Shown here piece after piece: positions 1-9,300 of a stretch of 27,452 bases of DNA (positions are counted from its first letter, which is position 1; each line of letters opens with the position of its first letter). The notes below the pieces were generated by a model. The model was given only the letters and a program-made list of their open reading frames with translations, did not search any database and had not been told where the DNA came from. A program made the translations under genes and the position numbers. The DNA comes from Spirogloea muscicola (lineage: Eukaryota; Streptophyta; Zygnematophyceae; Spirogloeales; Spirogloeaceae). The DNA is taken from positions 96,128-123,579 of the forward strand of contig WELB01000118.1 in assembly GCA_009602725.1 (NCBI GenBank), written 5' to 3'.

Positions 1-119
1 GGCAGCCTCGGCGGCGGCGGCGGCGACGACGGCGGCGGCGGCGGGCGCGGCGCCGCAGATCGCGGCGGGACTTGGGGGGGGGCTCCCTCTGCCTGTCGGC
101 TGACTGTTGGGCGCGCCTG
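1..119 (+). other. GGC-rich left edge, possible 3' end of an exon
   Basis: The first 50 bases are almost pure GGC/GAC triplets. Read in frame 1 they give a Gly/Asp-rich stretch that stays open until a GT donor-like site (CCTG|GTGAGC) near base 119. It could be the end of a coding exon or a GC-rich 5' leader cut by the window edge. No domain is visible and the other frames are equally low in complexity, so I do not assign a product. Confidence 0.15.
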
Positions 120-1177
120 GTGAGCCGCCGACGCCAAAACCGGGGCCCGAGCGTCACCCGTCACAGAGCCGCCGTCACGTCATCTCCACCGCCACCACAT
201 TCAGTCAACCCTGTCTAAGATTATCCTCCATTCCCTTATATCCTATATAACGTTATCATAGTCTGGCAAGCCGAGTAGGTTCGTAGTCGTAAGGTTATAA
301 TCCTCTGTACTTCCATACTTTATATACTCTCCTCAAGTATAAGCTTATACCTGTGAACGGACCGTGCGACCAACCATCCGACCCCGCGACCAGCATAAGT
401 GGACCATACGTAGTGACTTGAAAAGATTTTATGTAGTCTATGGCCCTATGATAAAGCGCGCAATTACTACTTCAACGTGGCCGTCTGGTTGCCGCCGCCT
501 TGGATAGAGGAGAGGAGACTGAATAGGACTCTGGCATAAGCAATCCGTCATGACGACTCGGAAAAAGGCGGAAATGGATGTCTGCTTGAGCCGCCGCACT
601 TGCTCAACGCGGGTGTCATGTTGAAGGCCACGGATGACGGCGAGCGCAGGTGGAGTGCAGGCGCCGGTTTAAAAGTCTACATTAATATGTACGACACCTC
701 TCGCACCACGGCACCAGGGACCAGGTGTACATAAGGCACGTGATGTCACGTGATTGCCATTACCATTATATCCTGTTTATCGTTATACCCCGACATACGA
801 CCGACCGTATAACCTTAGACAGGTTGACATGTACGTGGAGTGGGGCTACGGCCTCCATGTGCTCGTCCGCGTCGGAGAGGCCCTCTGAAACCTTAGCCTG
901 TGCTACATTCAGACCTCCGATGCCGTCTCTCACGGTGATGTTGAATATTGTGATATGTTGAATCGGCGGGTCGGGGTTGGTGACCATCCCGCCCGTCTAT
1001 TGGGCCCTGAGAGTCTCCCCTGGATAAGGGAGGCCTCGGGCACCCGTCGGGCTTACTCTCCACATCTGAGGCCACGCGGTGCGCCCGTGCGCCCTAGCCA
1101 GGCTGCCACCCACCTTGGGTGAGGGCGGAGCCTGTGCTGTCTGACTGTCTGTCTGAGATCCAAGTCTGTCTACCACC
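120..1177. other. Gene-poor, AT-richer stretch without a convincing ORF
   Basis: No reading frame longer than about 80 codons looks like protein. Composition shifts from GC-rich at the edge to many TATA, GTTATA and CCTATATA stretches. A 14-bp perfect palindrome, GTATAAGCTTATAC, lies at 337-350. Two stretches, about 226-256 and 757-787, share a degenerate core (ATATCCT...CGTTAT) at roughly 80% identity by eye. The texture differs from the rest of the window. It may be intergenic or intronic DNA, or an old insertion. Confidence 0.4.
737..752. promoter_or_regulatory. Pair of G-box (CACGTG) sites
   Basis: Two perfect CACGTG hexamers start at 737 and 747, exactly 10 bp (one helical turn) apart, within a repeated CACGTGATGT unit. 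In plants and algae this core is bound by bZIP and bHLH factors. The nearest downstream candidate start codon is at 1178 on the plus strand, so the pair could be part of an upstream regulatory region. That link is inference. Confidence 0.35.
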
Positions 1178-1378
1178 ATGAGTACATCTGCGTCTGAGTC
1201 GCTGCGAGGTCGCTCTGCTGGACCGCCGTCTCAACGAGGGCCGCCGCCTCAACGAGGCCGATCTGCTGGACCTGGAGGACGCTCAGTGGGGGAGCAAGAC
1301 TGGAGAGACACAGATGCTGAGCGCGCCGTGTACAACACAGGTCAGGTGCAAGAGCGTGCAGCACAGGATGGATTACAG
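1178..1378 (+). CDS. Candidate first exon of an unrecognised RG/QRG-rich protein
   Basis: An ATG at 1178 in a good context (CCACCATGA) opens a 67-codon stretch. It is rich in Ser, Arg, Gly, Pro and Gln near its start, with RGRSAG occurring twice, and becomes acidic/polar later (QDWRDTDAERAVYN). It is followed by a good donor (TTACAG|GTGAGA) at 1378/1379. I cannot chain it with certainty to downstream exons. The N-terminal composition resembles disordered RNA-binding tails, but no domain is visible. It overlaps no other supported gene. Treat it as a possible exon only. Confidence 0.3.
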
Positions 1379-1612
1379 GTGAGACAATGCAGGCCAGTGT
1401 CAGGCGAAGCATCGGGGCACAGGGTGGCGCAGAGAGCCTCATTGGCGTGACTTGACACACCAAGAGTAATGCATTCCAGTGCCGAAAGCACCCCAGCGTC
1501 AGAGTGACCTGTTTGATCCCCTGGAGTCCTGAGACTGAGCCCCTGACCAGAGAAGCTGTCTCTTGTGTACTTCACCCACAATCTGTTGCAATGGCCCCCA
1601 CTGGTGGCATGG

Positions 1613-1654
1613 TGTTGCTTGTGTGGAACAAGGGCATGTTCCACACAAGCAACA
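1613..1654. repeat. Perfect 18-bp inverted repeat with 6-nt loop
   Basis: TGTTGCTTGTGTGGAACA (1613-1630) is followed by the loop AGGGCA and then its exact reverse complement (1637-1654). RNA from either strand would form a stable 18-bp hairpin. It lies between the candidate exon at 1178 and the tentative minus-strand gene, so it is intronic or intergenic on present evidence. Confidence 0.9.
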
Positions 1655-1739
1655 TGTGGCATGACAGGAGGGAGGAAAGGGACGCTCTGCAGGCGCTGTG
1701 GCTGTGAGTGGCTGGCCAGAACAACAAGATCAAAAGCAG

Positions 1740-2321
1740 GAAGCAAACAGATCAAATACAACAAGCTGAGATAGCACTAGAAGAAGAAGCCGAGCCCACT
1801 CAGCCAATATAGTTCGTTTGCTGGTCTCTGCCAAGGCAGAGGACACCGCTGTGATTGTAGCAGAGGTCGGGGTTGCAAGGCTACCGCATCACAAGTGCCC
1901 GCCCAGGTGAGCCCCAAGGTGAGGGGCAAGGAATGCTCCTTGATCACGTACTGTATGCCAGACCCTTGGAAAGTCAATGTGCTCACTTAGAATCTTAATT
2001 AGCTGACGGAAATCATCATTGAGCTTAACTTGGAGCTCAATGAAGTACCCAACAACAGTTGGGTACTCCAGAGTCGCCTGCAAAGCATGCAAGCATTGAG
2101 TACCATATAGGGCCTCCTCTCCGCATTGTATCTAAGCTGGGCTGCGATGTGGACCCCCGGACGTCCATGGATGGCTGGAGTCAGCACATTCCAGCTTCCT
2201 CATCCTTGCCAAGCGTGCCTGAGCCGCCAATGTAACTGTTGCATCTCTACAAAGTGTGCACCTGCATGGTTTGTTTCAGAAGCTCAAGCTCGTAGAGCCT
2301 CCAACAATGTTTGCTCCATTC
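1740..2321 (-). CDS. Tentative multi-exon coiled-coil protein, unrecognised
   Basis: Four short minus-strand blocks join in frame: 2321-2262, 2218-2188, 2141-2104 and 2077-1987. The read-out is protein-like: ELELLKQTMQ, ARLARMRKLE, QLRYNAERRPYM and EYPTVVGYFIELQVKLNDDF. A fifth block begins after an acceptor at 1828 (start 1827; TSKRTILAEWARLLLL). The composition suggests a long helix or coiled coil. Two things weaken the model. The implied introns are very short (43, 46 and 26 nt). The 5' end is also not found, although LDVKTLEKVKQKQ near 2730-2690 may be an upstream exon. It could instead be a decayed gene. I do not recognise the family. Confidence 0.3.
2044..2067. repeat. 10-bp inverted repeat
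   Basis: AGTACCCAAC (2044-2053) and GTTGGGTACT (2058-2067) are perfect reverse complements around the loop AACA. The repeat falls inside the tentative coding block at 2077-1987, so it may be only codon coincidence. Confidence 0.6.
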
Positions 2322-2329
2322 CTGCGACG

Positions 2330-3289
2330 TCCTTGGCACTGCCATGGCCACATTGTGTGCTAGGATGCCATCACATGCCATTAGTGGCTGGATCTTTTGA
2401 TCAGCAGGTCCAAGCACATCTCCACTGCTCCCATGTCAGCTTCAGCTTCAGATCAGCTGTGTCAGCAGCCTCAGCGAAGATGCCTTGTGACTAGGATGCC
2501 TTGTCGTCGTAAATGCCAGTAGCCACCTTCCTGCACAAAGTGCATAACATGTACATGTCATCGGAGGCTATTACCACTGCTGCAACAACTGTAAGTGGAT
2601 GCCAAGGACTTGCACATCCTGATGTACTAAGCCATCTCATTGGGTCAAAGGACCCCGCCTCGGCCTCAAGCTCAAAGACCAACCAAGACTTTGCTTCTGT
2701 TTCACCTTCTCAAGAGTCTTGACATCAAGCTAAGGCCTGGCTTAACACAGTTGTAGAAGTCACAAGTGAGGACTTTAGCCGGATAATTATCCTGCCTGAG
2801 CCCGAAGCATGGTTTTTTGCAAGTTACCAGGTCCTCATCTGTTGTTGCACCAAGGCAGCAGTAAGTATCATAATTTCCAGCAATGCACAAGTCTTGCAAC
2901 TGTCCAGAAGACTTACTGCTGAATGTAATAGTTGCTTGTGGTCATTAAGCACACATGTAGTGATCTACGGGCAAGAAAAGTTGCGGCTGTGGTCTTAAAG
3001 TTTTAAAAAGTCGATAGTCAAGAAGTCGTGTAGAGCATCCTGGACATCCTGCTTACAATGTGGAGTGAAGGGCAAGGCTCACCAGGAAAAGCTGCTACAC
3101 CCAAGGTGACAGGTGAGGGCTTGAGGACAGATTCATGCTCCTCTAGCTGCTGCACCTGCAGGCAACCAGCACGTCTGTAACTAATTTCAAGGTCTGATCT
3201 CAAGTAGTGCAGGGTGAGCAACTCGGCAAAACAGCAGCTGCCTCTGTATCACTGGCGTGGTTTAAGATGAGTGTGAACCACTATATCTC
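2330..3289. other. Stretch without a supported gene
   Basis: Only short reading frames are present on both strands. Possible pieces of the minus-strand coiled-coil gene occur near 2730-2690. A minus-strand TGTAA at 3053-3057 could be an alternative poly(A) signal for the E2 gene. Nothing else is recognisable. Confidence 0.4.
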
Positions 3290-3294
3290 TTACA
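3290..3294 (-). terminator. Candidate TGTAA poly(A) signal of the E2 gene
   Basis: TTACA on the plus strand is TGTAA on the minus strand, about 98 nt downstream of the E2 stop codon. TGTAA is the usual poly(A) signal of chlorophyte algae. The motif is short and could occur by chance. Confidence 0.4.
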
Positions 3295-3391
3295 GCAGCA
3301 GCGCACACAATGATGTAACGGAAACAGCGTGCACGATAGACCAGCTAGCAGAACTGGTATTATACCTTATCCGGAAAGTGTATTGCTGATG

Positions 3392-4655
3392 CTACATGGC
3401 AAAGCGGCGAGTCCAATCAAGGGCCATGCGGTCGTGTGCAGCTTGGTCTCTCAAGTAGAGCTCAGCAATGCTCTCATTCAATGCTTGATCTGCAATGCTT
3501 ACACAGCCACATCATTAAATCAGATCTACGCCACCCTCTTGACTGCCGTATGCAAAGTAACGCACAGTCCACCCAAAGCCAAGCTGGTGCTTACTGGCCT
3601 GGCTTGCTCTGGCTGTGCCCCAAGGCTACAGCTCAGATTTCCAGACCAAGCATGTCCTAACAACCGTTTCCTAGGCACCCTGTAGCATGTCATCTTCATG
3701 TCCACGAGCATGAGATGACAAGGGCAAACCCAGCAATAGATTCTAGGACAGTCAGGCACTCTACAGTATACGTTGGGCCGCTGTACAATTGGCACAGATA
3801 CTCAATTCAGCACTTTGCTATCTGAAGGTGCACTAGTGATGAAGAGGACATTGTAGGGGCTCAAGGGTTTTGAAAGCTCACGGGGATCTGGGCGATTCAA
3901 GAGTGCACAAATGGACACGAGTATCTTGGAGATGGTCAGCGCAGGGCTCCAGCTCGCACCAAGAACGTCCAACTGCACCTCCCCGTCACGACCCACATTG
4001 CAGTGGTATATCCTTGTGCAGAAGCGCACCTGGAAGCGGTGGGCCGGCGCTTGCGTAGAGCTGAGAGCATTATCATGATCCTCTGACAACGTCGTGGCCA
4101 CAGCTCGTCACGATCATCGAGCCGATGTCTCAATAGACAACCCATTTGTTGGTTGTCAATTAACTGCGATGTTCGTGGAGGTCTGTTTGGGCTGCTGTGG
4201 GCTGGGCTCACTGTTGGAGGATGGAACGGGTAGTCATTGGGGAAGACGATGTCGAGGAAGAAGATGCCGCCGTAGTAAGGCGACCCTGCAGGCACAGCGC
4301 CAGGAAGCAACGAGCTTCGCTTACGCAGCGGCGCAGCAAGGCGCGACACCCACAAACGCCACGCCAAGTTCTCGGATCAGGTCCACTGAAGCTCCACGTC
4401 TGAGTCATGGGGCGGACGACCACAGCTGTGAAGCGAAGCTGGCCTTAAGGCGACGTGGGATCGGCGCTCGCCTGGCGGCCCGACGATGGTGCAGACCCAC
4501 TCATAGAGCTTGTCGCCCTTGGGCCCCGCGGAGCAGTGCGCCGGCGGCTCCAGGCCGATCTCCGCCAGCTCCCGGTGGATGCGCTTCGCGGACGCCGACA
4601 GGGACGTTGCCGACGCCCGCGGCCGCGCCGCGCCGCCGCCTGCAGCGGCCGCCAT
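3392..4655 (-). CDS. UBE2E-like ubiquitin-conjugating E2 with Gln at the catalytic Cys position
   Basis: Four exons (4655-4472, 4285-4212, 4029-3882, 3489-3392) join in frame to 167 residues. Known for the family: E2 enzymes carry ubiquitin on a catalytic cysteine and pass it on with RING E3 ligases. Seen here: an Ala/Gly-rich N-terminus of about 20 residues, then the UBC fold, with [12 protein letters not shown] (helix 1), [36 protein letters not shown]-type strand 4 (HCN replacing HPN) and [11 protein letters not shown], ending [13 protein letters not shown]. The active-site segment of the family reads ICLDIL. Here it reads VQLDVL, with codon 105 CAG (3975-3973). The E3-contact motifs (K/R in helix 1, DYPF, WSPA) are kept. 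The start is the first ATG, in GCCATGG context. Intron 1 appears to be GC-AG. It is probably a catalytically dead, regulatory E2-like protein. Fold assignment is firm; the role is inference. Confidence 0.9.
3685..3716. repeat. Imperfect 12-13-bp hairpin in E2 intron 3
   Basis: TGTCATCTTCATG is followed by TCCACGAG and CATGAGATGACA. The arms are reverse complements except for one unpaired base. The element sits inside the last intron of the E2 gene (3881-3490). No function is evident. Confidence 0.6.
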
Positions 4656-4773
4656 GGCGCCTCTCCGAAGGCCCACAGCTGCTGCCTCCAAGCTGTAGCC
4701 TTTTGAGCTGTGGGTTGTAAAGTGGGAGGGAAAAAACCCTATCACGGTCCAAATCTATTGTTTTATCTGAATC

Positions 4774-5289
4774 ATGCCAGTACTCCAGAAGCGTGGCAGG
4801 CCTCACGTCAGGCGTCTGGATGTGGTGGCCACCCCCCGGAGTGGTGGGCCTCGTCTTCTCCTCGACGTCGTTCTCATCGACGCCTTCCAACCAGGGGCAC
4901 CCACACCGACTGTGCCAGGTTGGGCGACGCATCATGCGGAGAGGAGAGACACTATAACGACCACCCTCGGGGCGACCACTTCTTCCCATGCGCCATGGAC
5001 ATCTACGGCGGCTATGGAACGAAGTGGTCTGCCCTCCTCCATCGCCTGGCACTGCATGTTGATGCCCGCCGAACGTAGTCGGGCCGGTAGCTTAGGCCAT
5101 TCTAGCGTCCTGCAAGCCACCATTGCATGTTATAGGATGAGGTTATCATTGAGTCTGCAGCGCTCCCAAGCACTCGCGATTCACCAGCGTGCTGGTCGTG
5201 CATTAGCCCAGGCTAATGGCTTCCGTGGAGGTGGTTCGGCTCCTCAGTATAGCTTGTCAGATATGCATGTGCTTACTCGGGGATATTAG
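4774..5289 (+). mobile_element. Decayed 3' part of a LINE-like reverse-transcriptase ORF
   Basis: The frame runs from about 4774 to a TAG at 5287-5289. It begins with LDVVATPRSGGPRLLLDVVL, which matches the RVDLVASTPGGGARIIADVV segment of the fragment at 11770-12270. It ends with RMRLSLSLQRSQALAIHQRA and SLSDMHVLTRGY, close relatives of the same fragment's tail. The middle of the homology (FFPCAMDIYGGYGTKWSALL) is in another frame, so at least two frameshifts have accumulated. The layout (nuclease-like beta strands, then FVPLAV...GALG-type and helical segments) recalls the region after the RT domain in LINE-type elements with restriction-enzyme-like endonucleases. No RT core is present, so it is 5'-truncated. 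It begins about 120 bp upstream of the E2 start codon and may affect its promoter. Confidence 0.6.
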
Positions 5290-5341
5290 CGTCCCCCTTA
5301 GCCAGCTCGTTACCCAGTTTACAGGACATTTGTTAAGGCTA

Positions 5342-5400
5342 GAATTGGCCTCCCTTTCAATTTCATGCGCACCGCGCGCCTTCTCTCTACGTCTCTATGG
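5342..5400 (+). repeat. About 50-bp dispersed repeat, copy 1
   Basis: GAATTGGC.TCCCTTTCAATT-CATGCGC.CCGCGCGCCTTCTCTCTA recurs with few changes at 13465-13516, same strand. This copy lies about 50 bp past the stop of the LINE-like fragment and may be part of its 3' UTR or a separate element. Confidence 0.75.
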
Positions 5401-6243
5401 CAGCGTGGTGTGGCGTTAGCCCTGAACTCTGACCCTAAATGCCAACTCCTAGTCCTAAAGCCTATACCTTAAAACACTAACCCTTCTTTCTGAGTCAGCT
5501 CCCGAGTCGATGAACAAGACAGCCGAGCGGATGAGCTTGAGCCAGACTCAGCCCCTTGGCTTCAAACATCTGCTCAGCGGAAAGGACTGCGTAAGATGGG
5601 CCTCAGCAAATAGTCTTCAGAGGGAACCGATGAATGCAAAAGGCCAGCCCTTAACCCCAAACATAGGGCTCTTGTCAGAGCTTGGACAAAGGACCCCTCA
5701 GTGATCTTGTCAACATTCTTATGGCTGGCCATTCACAGCCGTCGTTCCCTTTTGACAGAGCTTCTCCTTCTTCTGCATTGGACAAGATCCTGCCCTAAAA
5801 GGCCCATCGAACCTGATCATGTGGTACTGGGTAATGGTCCTCCTAGAAGAGCAGTAGGACAGCCAAATTCCCTCGCAAGGAGCCTCGCGGATGACGTCTT
5901 GTTGGCTTGTGCTGGCAAGCTTCCGCTACGTGTTGGGGTTCCTTGGGCTTGCTAACCCGGTAACGTGGTCCAGTACATGCAAGTCATTTGAATCGAGATC
6001 AATATCTCCACTGTGCTGCTCATGATCAGGTGTGCGAGCACTTTTAGCAACACCACTGGCCTGTACACAGCATCCGTTTACATCACGCCATCTGAATTGG
6101 AAGCTGTATGACGGTTCTCTTCATTGGAGTGGGACAGCCCCACTGCAGTCTTCTGAAGCTGCAGGTGGTTGACCAGATATATGCCTAACTGTTATTCGGA
6201 GCAGCAAAGCTTGCTGACAACTCGTCCAGACATATTGAGGAAT
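5401..6243. other. Intergenic stretch with degenerate telomere-like motifs
   Basis: Just after the repeat, 5433-5483 holds CCCTAAA, CCTAAA, CCTTAAA and CTAACCC, degenerate forms of the plant/algal telomere unit. From 5500 to 6243 I see only short, unrecognised frames (longest about 85 codons). The stretch is the 3' flank of the MIP3-like gene. Confidence 0.35.
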
Positions 6244-6248
6244 TTACA
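6244..6248 (-). terminator. Candidate TGTAA poly(A) signal of the MIP3-like gene
   Basis: TTACA on the plus strand gives TGTAA on the coding strand, about 110 nt beyond the stop at 6358. The position and motif fit green-algal 3' ends. Confidence 0.4.
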
Positions 6249-6357
6249 CGGCCCTTGAGCAGGCACTCTACCTAATTCTACGGACTTGCAAATGAGTGCT
6301 AGGAACTGCAGCAGACGTGGTGGCTCACGGAAGCAGCACCCACGTTGTCGGGGATGT

Positions 6358-9300
6358 CTATGTGAAATCAGTCACAAGATCAACAATCTCGTCACCATAC
6401 AGCAGCGTAGAGCCTCCAAGCAAGAGGTCCACTTCCGATTTCCTTCTTTTCATAAGCCCCTGGAGCTCACTTACCTGCAAAAATCAAGCACAGCTGTTAA
6501 ACATAGTGACCTTTGTGCCAGTTGCGTACAAACCTGTTGAGCCTCAGGAAAGTGCCTCTTCCTTGCCGCATGCAACATTAAGCCCAATGAATACTCTGCT
6601 TGCCTACAAATGTTTGTGATGCTAGGTCCAACTGTTAGACCCAGCATCTCGCACCTCCAGTATGGAGATGCCGCCAACAACAAACAGCAGTACAGTGGTA
6701 CAATCTCCTGGCTTCGCCTTTGCCTACATAGCAGTGAAACATGCCGTCAGAAGGATGAGCAATATATATCAAGGCAAAAAGCGTGCTGTATATGAAATGA
6801 CTTTTCAGGTTGCCAAAGATTCACCAAGCTGAACATACTGACATTCTTCGTGGACGCTCTGTCCTGCAGGCAGTATACACATTTGATCATGCATGAGCAT
6901 CCACCCTGCCATCACCTGCTGACTCAAACCAAGGCGGCCAAGGCCGCTCTTCAGGAAACCCCCTACTCCAAAATCAGAAACGTGTTGAAGGCCAGGAAAG
7001 TGTGTGTTGGTAAGTATGCTGTCAGCTAGCTGGTGAAGGAGCGGGCTGGACAGTGACCTCTCTTCCGCCACACCACCAGCTCTTGACTGCATAGCCCCAA
7101 TACTACTGAAGCGCTGCAAGGCCAGCCAAGTACGCAACATTACTGTCCCCACACAAGCTTCCACACAAGCCTTTCCTTTCACCTATCTCTTCTGCATTCA
7201 TCTTTCCTGCATATGTTTGCTAGTCGACATTGCCAATGCTTCTCTTGTCCCCTGAACAGTACCGCTTAACAAAGAGCTGCCTTTCCAGAGGCTGGCAGGA
7301 GGCCTCACCTGGAAGAGCTCCTCCACTCTATCCCTGAGCTCCAGCTTGGCTTGGACTGCTGGGTAAGTAGCATCTCCGTCGAACTGATCCTTCTTGAGCC
7401 AGCCCCTTTCCAGCAAGCTCTCCAAGCCTGCAAGAAGGTTGAGGGGCCGAGCAGGAGGTACCAACATGATTGCATCCACCAGGGCCTCCTTGAGCTCATA
7501 CTCGTCCTTTGACGTTGATGACTGCTGCTGAGAAACATGATTACTGACAGGGAAAGTGCTGTCACAGCTGAACAACGTCACTCCCAGAGCCTCCTGCAGC
7601 CCAATGAGGGACTGGCCCCTCTGCCTCGCACTCCTTAGCACAATGTCCTTCAGCTGCACAGCAGAAGCGTAGCCCAAGGAGATTGTCAGCAACTGCACAA
7701 GCGTGCATGGCTGGGTATGGGCAACCGAGGCAGGCTCTGAAGTCCTTGGAGTAAATTAGCAAGAGGTCAATACAGACTATAGTGGAGCACCAGACAAAGC
7801 AAGATGACCAGTATAAAAGAACTGCTATAGAGCATCGTCACCTGTAACGGAAGACTCTGGCCTGGGAGCGCAGCACTGACAGAGAGGATCCTCTCCGCCC
7901 CTTGAAGCGCCTCCCATCTGGGTCCAGCAGGAGGCTGCAAGAGTCAGCACAAGCAACAGGGATATATCACTCTCTGTGGCTCTAGTAAGACACGCCAATC
8001 GAGCAGAAATTGGCAACTTTGCATCAGCCTCAAAGCATGCCACTGCAGAATCCAGTTTCCAGTTCCCACGGACAAGACCCCCTACCTCCAGAGCAACGGC
8101 TGCCGCAGCTGCCAGCTGGATCACAGCGCGGTGACGCAGGGCCACCTTCAGCTGGGAGGTCAGCAGATCCACAAGAGCAAGCAGGTCCTTGGCGCTTGGC
8201 GGCCCGAGTCGGAGCTGGTCAGAGGGTATCGCCACCTGTGCTCAGCAGAGTCGACAAGTACAAACATACCCTGCTTAGATTTGTGAATTCAGGATCTGTG
8301 ATGCTCGTCTTTTGTAAATTTGAGCCTAATTCATGGAGATGGTTCAAGCAACTCTTATGCTCACTGCCTCACCTTCTCTGCCCTCAAGGCCTCCTCCAGC
8401 CATTGCCGGAGGAGAAGCAGGCCTTCCTTCATGCCCATCCCCGACAGTGCTTGCAGCTTCTCCTTCATGCTCTCGTCGCCCTCGAGTGCAAGGGATCCTC
8501 CCATCAGGTGGCTTCCGCTGCTGCTCTTCGCCCCGCTAGCTGAGGGTGCTGGCGGCATGAGAGGCTCCAGTGGGAAGACATTGAGGGGCACTTTGACGCA
8601 ACTGGGCTGGACAATGGAAAACTAGTTGGTCTTGAGCCACGGAGCCTATGTATGTGTATCCACAATCTCCATAACAGACGAAATGATCAACGACAAATAC
8701 AAGAGGTCATGCCAGATGAGCAAGTGGTTGACATGCTTGCCCACAATAAGAGGGTTACTTTGCTGCGTACATTTCTGGGTAGGATGTTGCCTTCCTCAAG
8801 CGCTGTCTGAGACTGGCCACAAATGGACTGCTGGCTCCTACCGTGCAGGCCATCAAAGACCCGTGCTACGAAGCTGCAAAGGTGGGGAACATCTGATCTT
8901 ATAAGAAGCCAAGCTGGCCAGCCTGGTCAGAGTCAAGCGAAGCTTTACATCATGGCCATCTGATGCATGATAACTGCAATGCTTCAAACATTGGGAAGAG
9001 GTGGATTGAGCGGGTCCAATGTTGCACACATGCATCGATGAAACATACACAAGAGATGGCAAGCAAGCAGCCTACTTGTCTGCATGTGTGCAGGGTGTCG
9101 TCAAGTCCAATGTCCTATCAACAAGGACCACAGCCACACTGCAGAGAGGTCGAGGACATCTGCTTCAATGAGGATGTTTGTTCAGTTCAGCTTCACAGAG
9201 AGCCTTCACTCGAAGCATGTGTGGACTGGACTGTTCAGGTAGTCGAGAAAGACACCAAAGACATAGTTGGAGCCCCGCGTATGCAGCATGCTGCATATAC

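Noticed and set aside
1740-1809. Plus-strand C-terminus ending in a Glu-rich stretch (IALEEEAEPTQPI)
   Set aside because: It cannot be joined in phase to the candidate exon at 1178 and lies antisense to the tentative minus-strand exon. Evidence is too weak to list as a gene.
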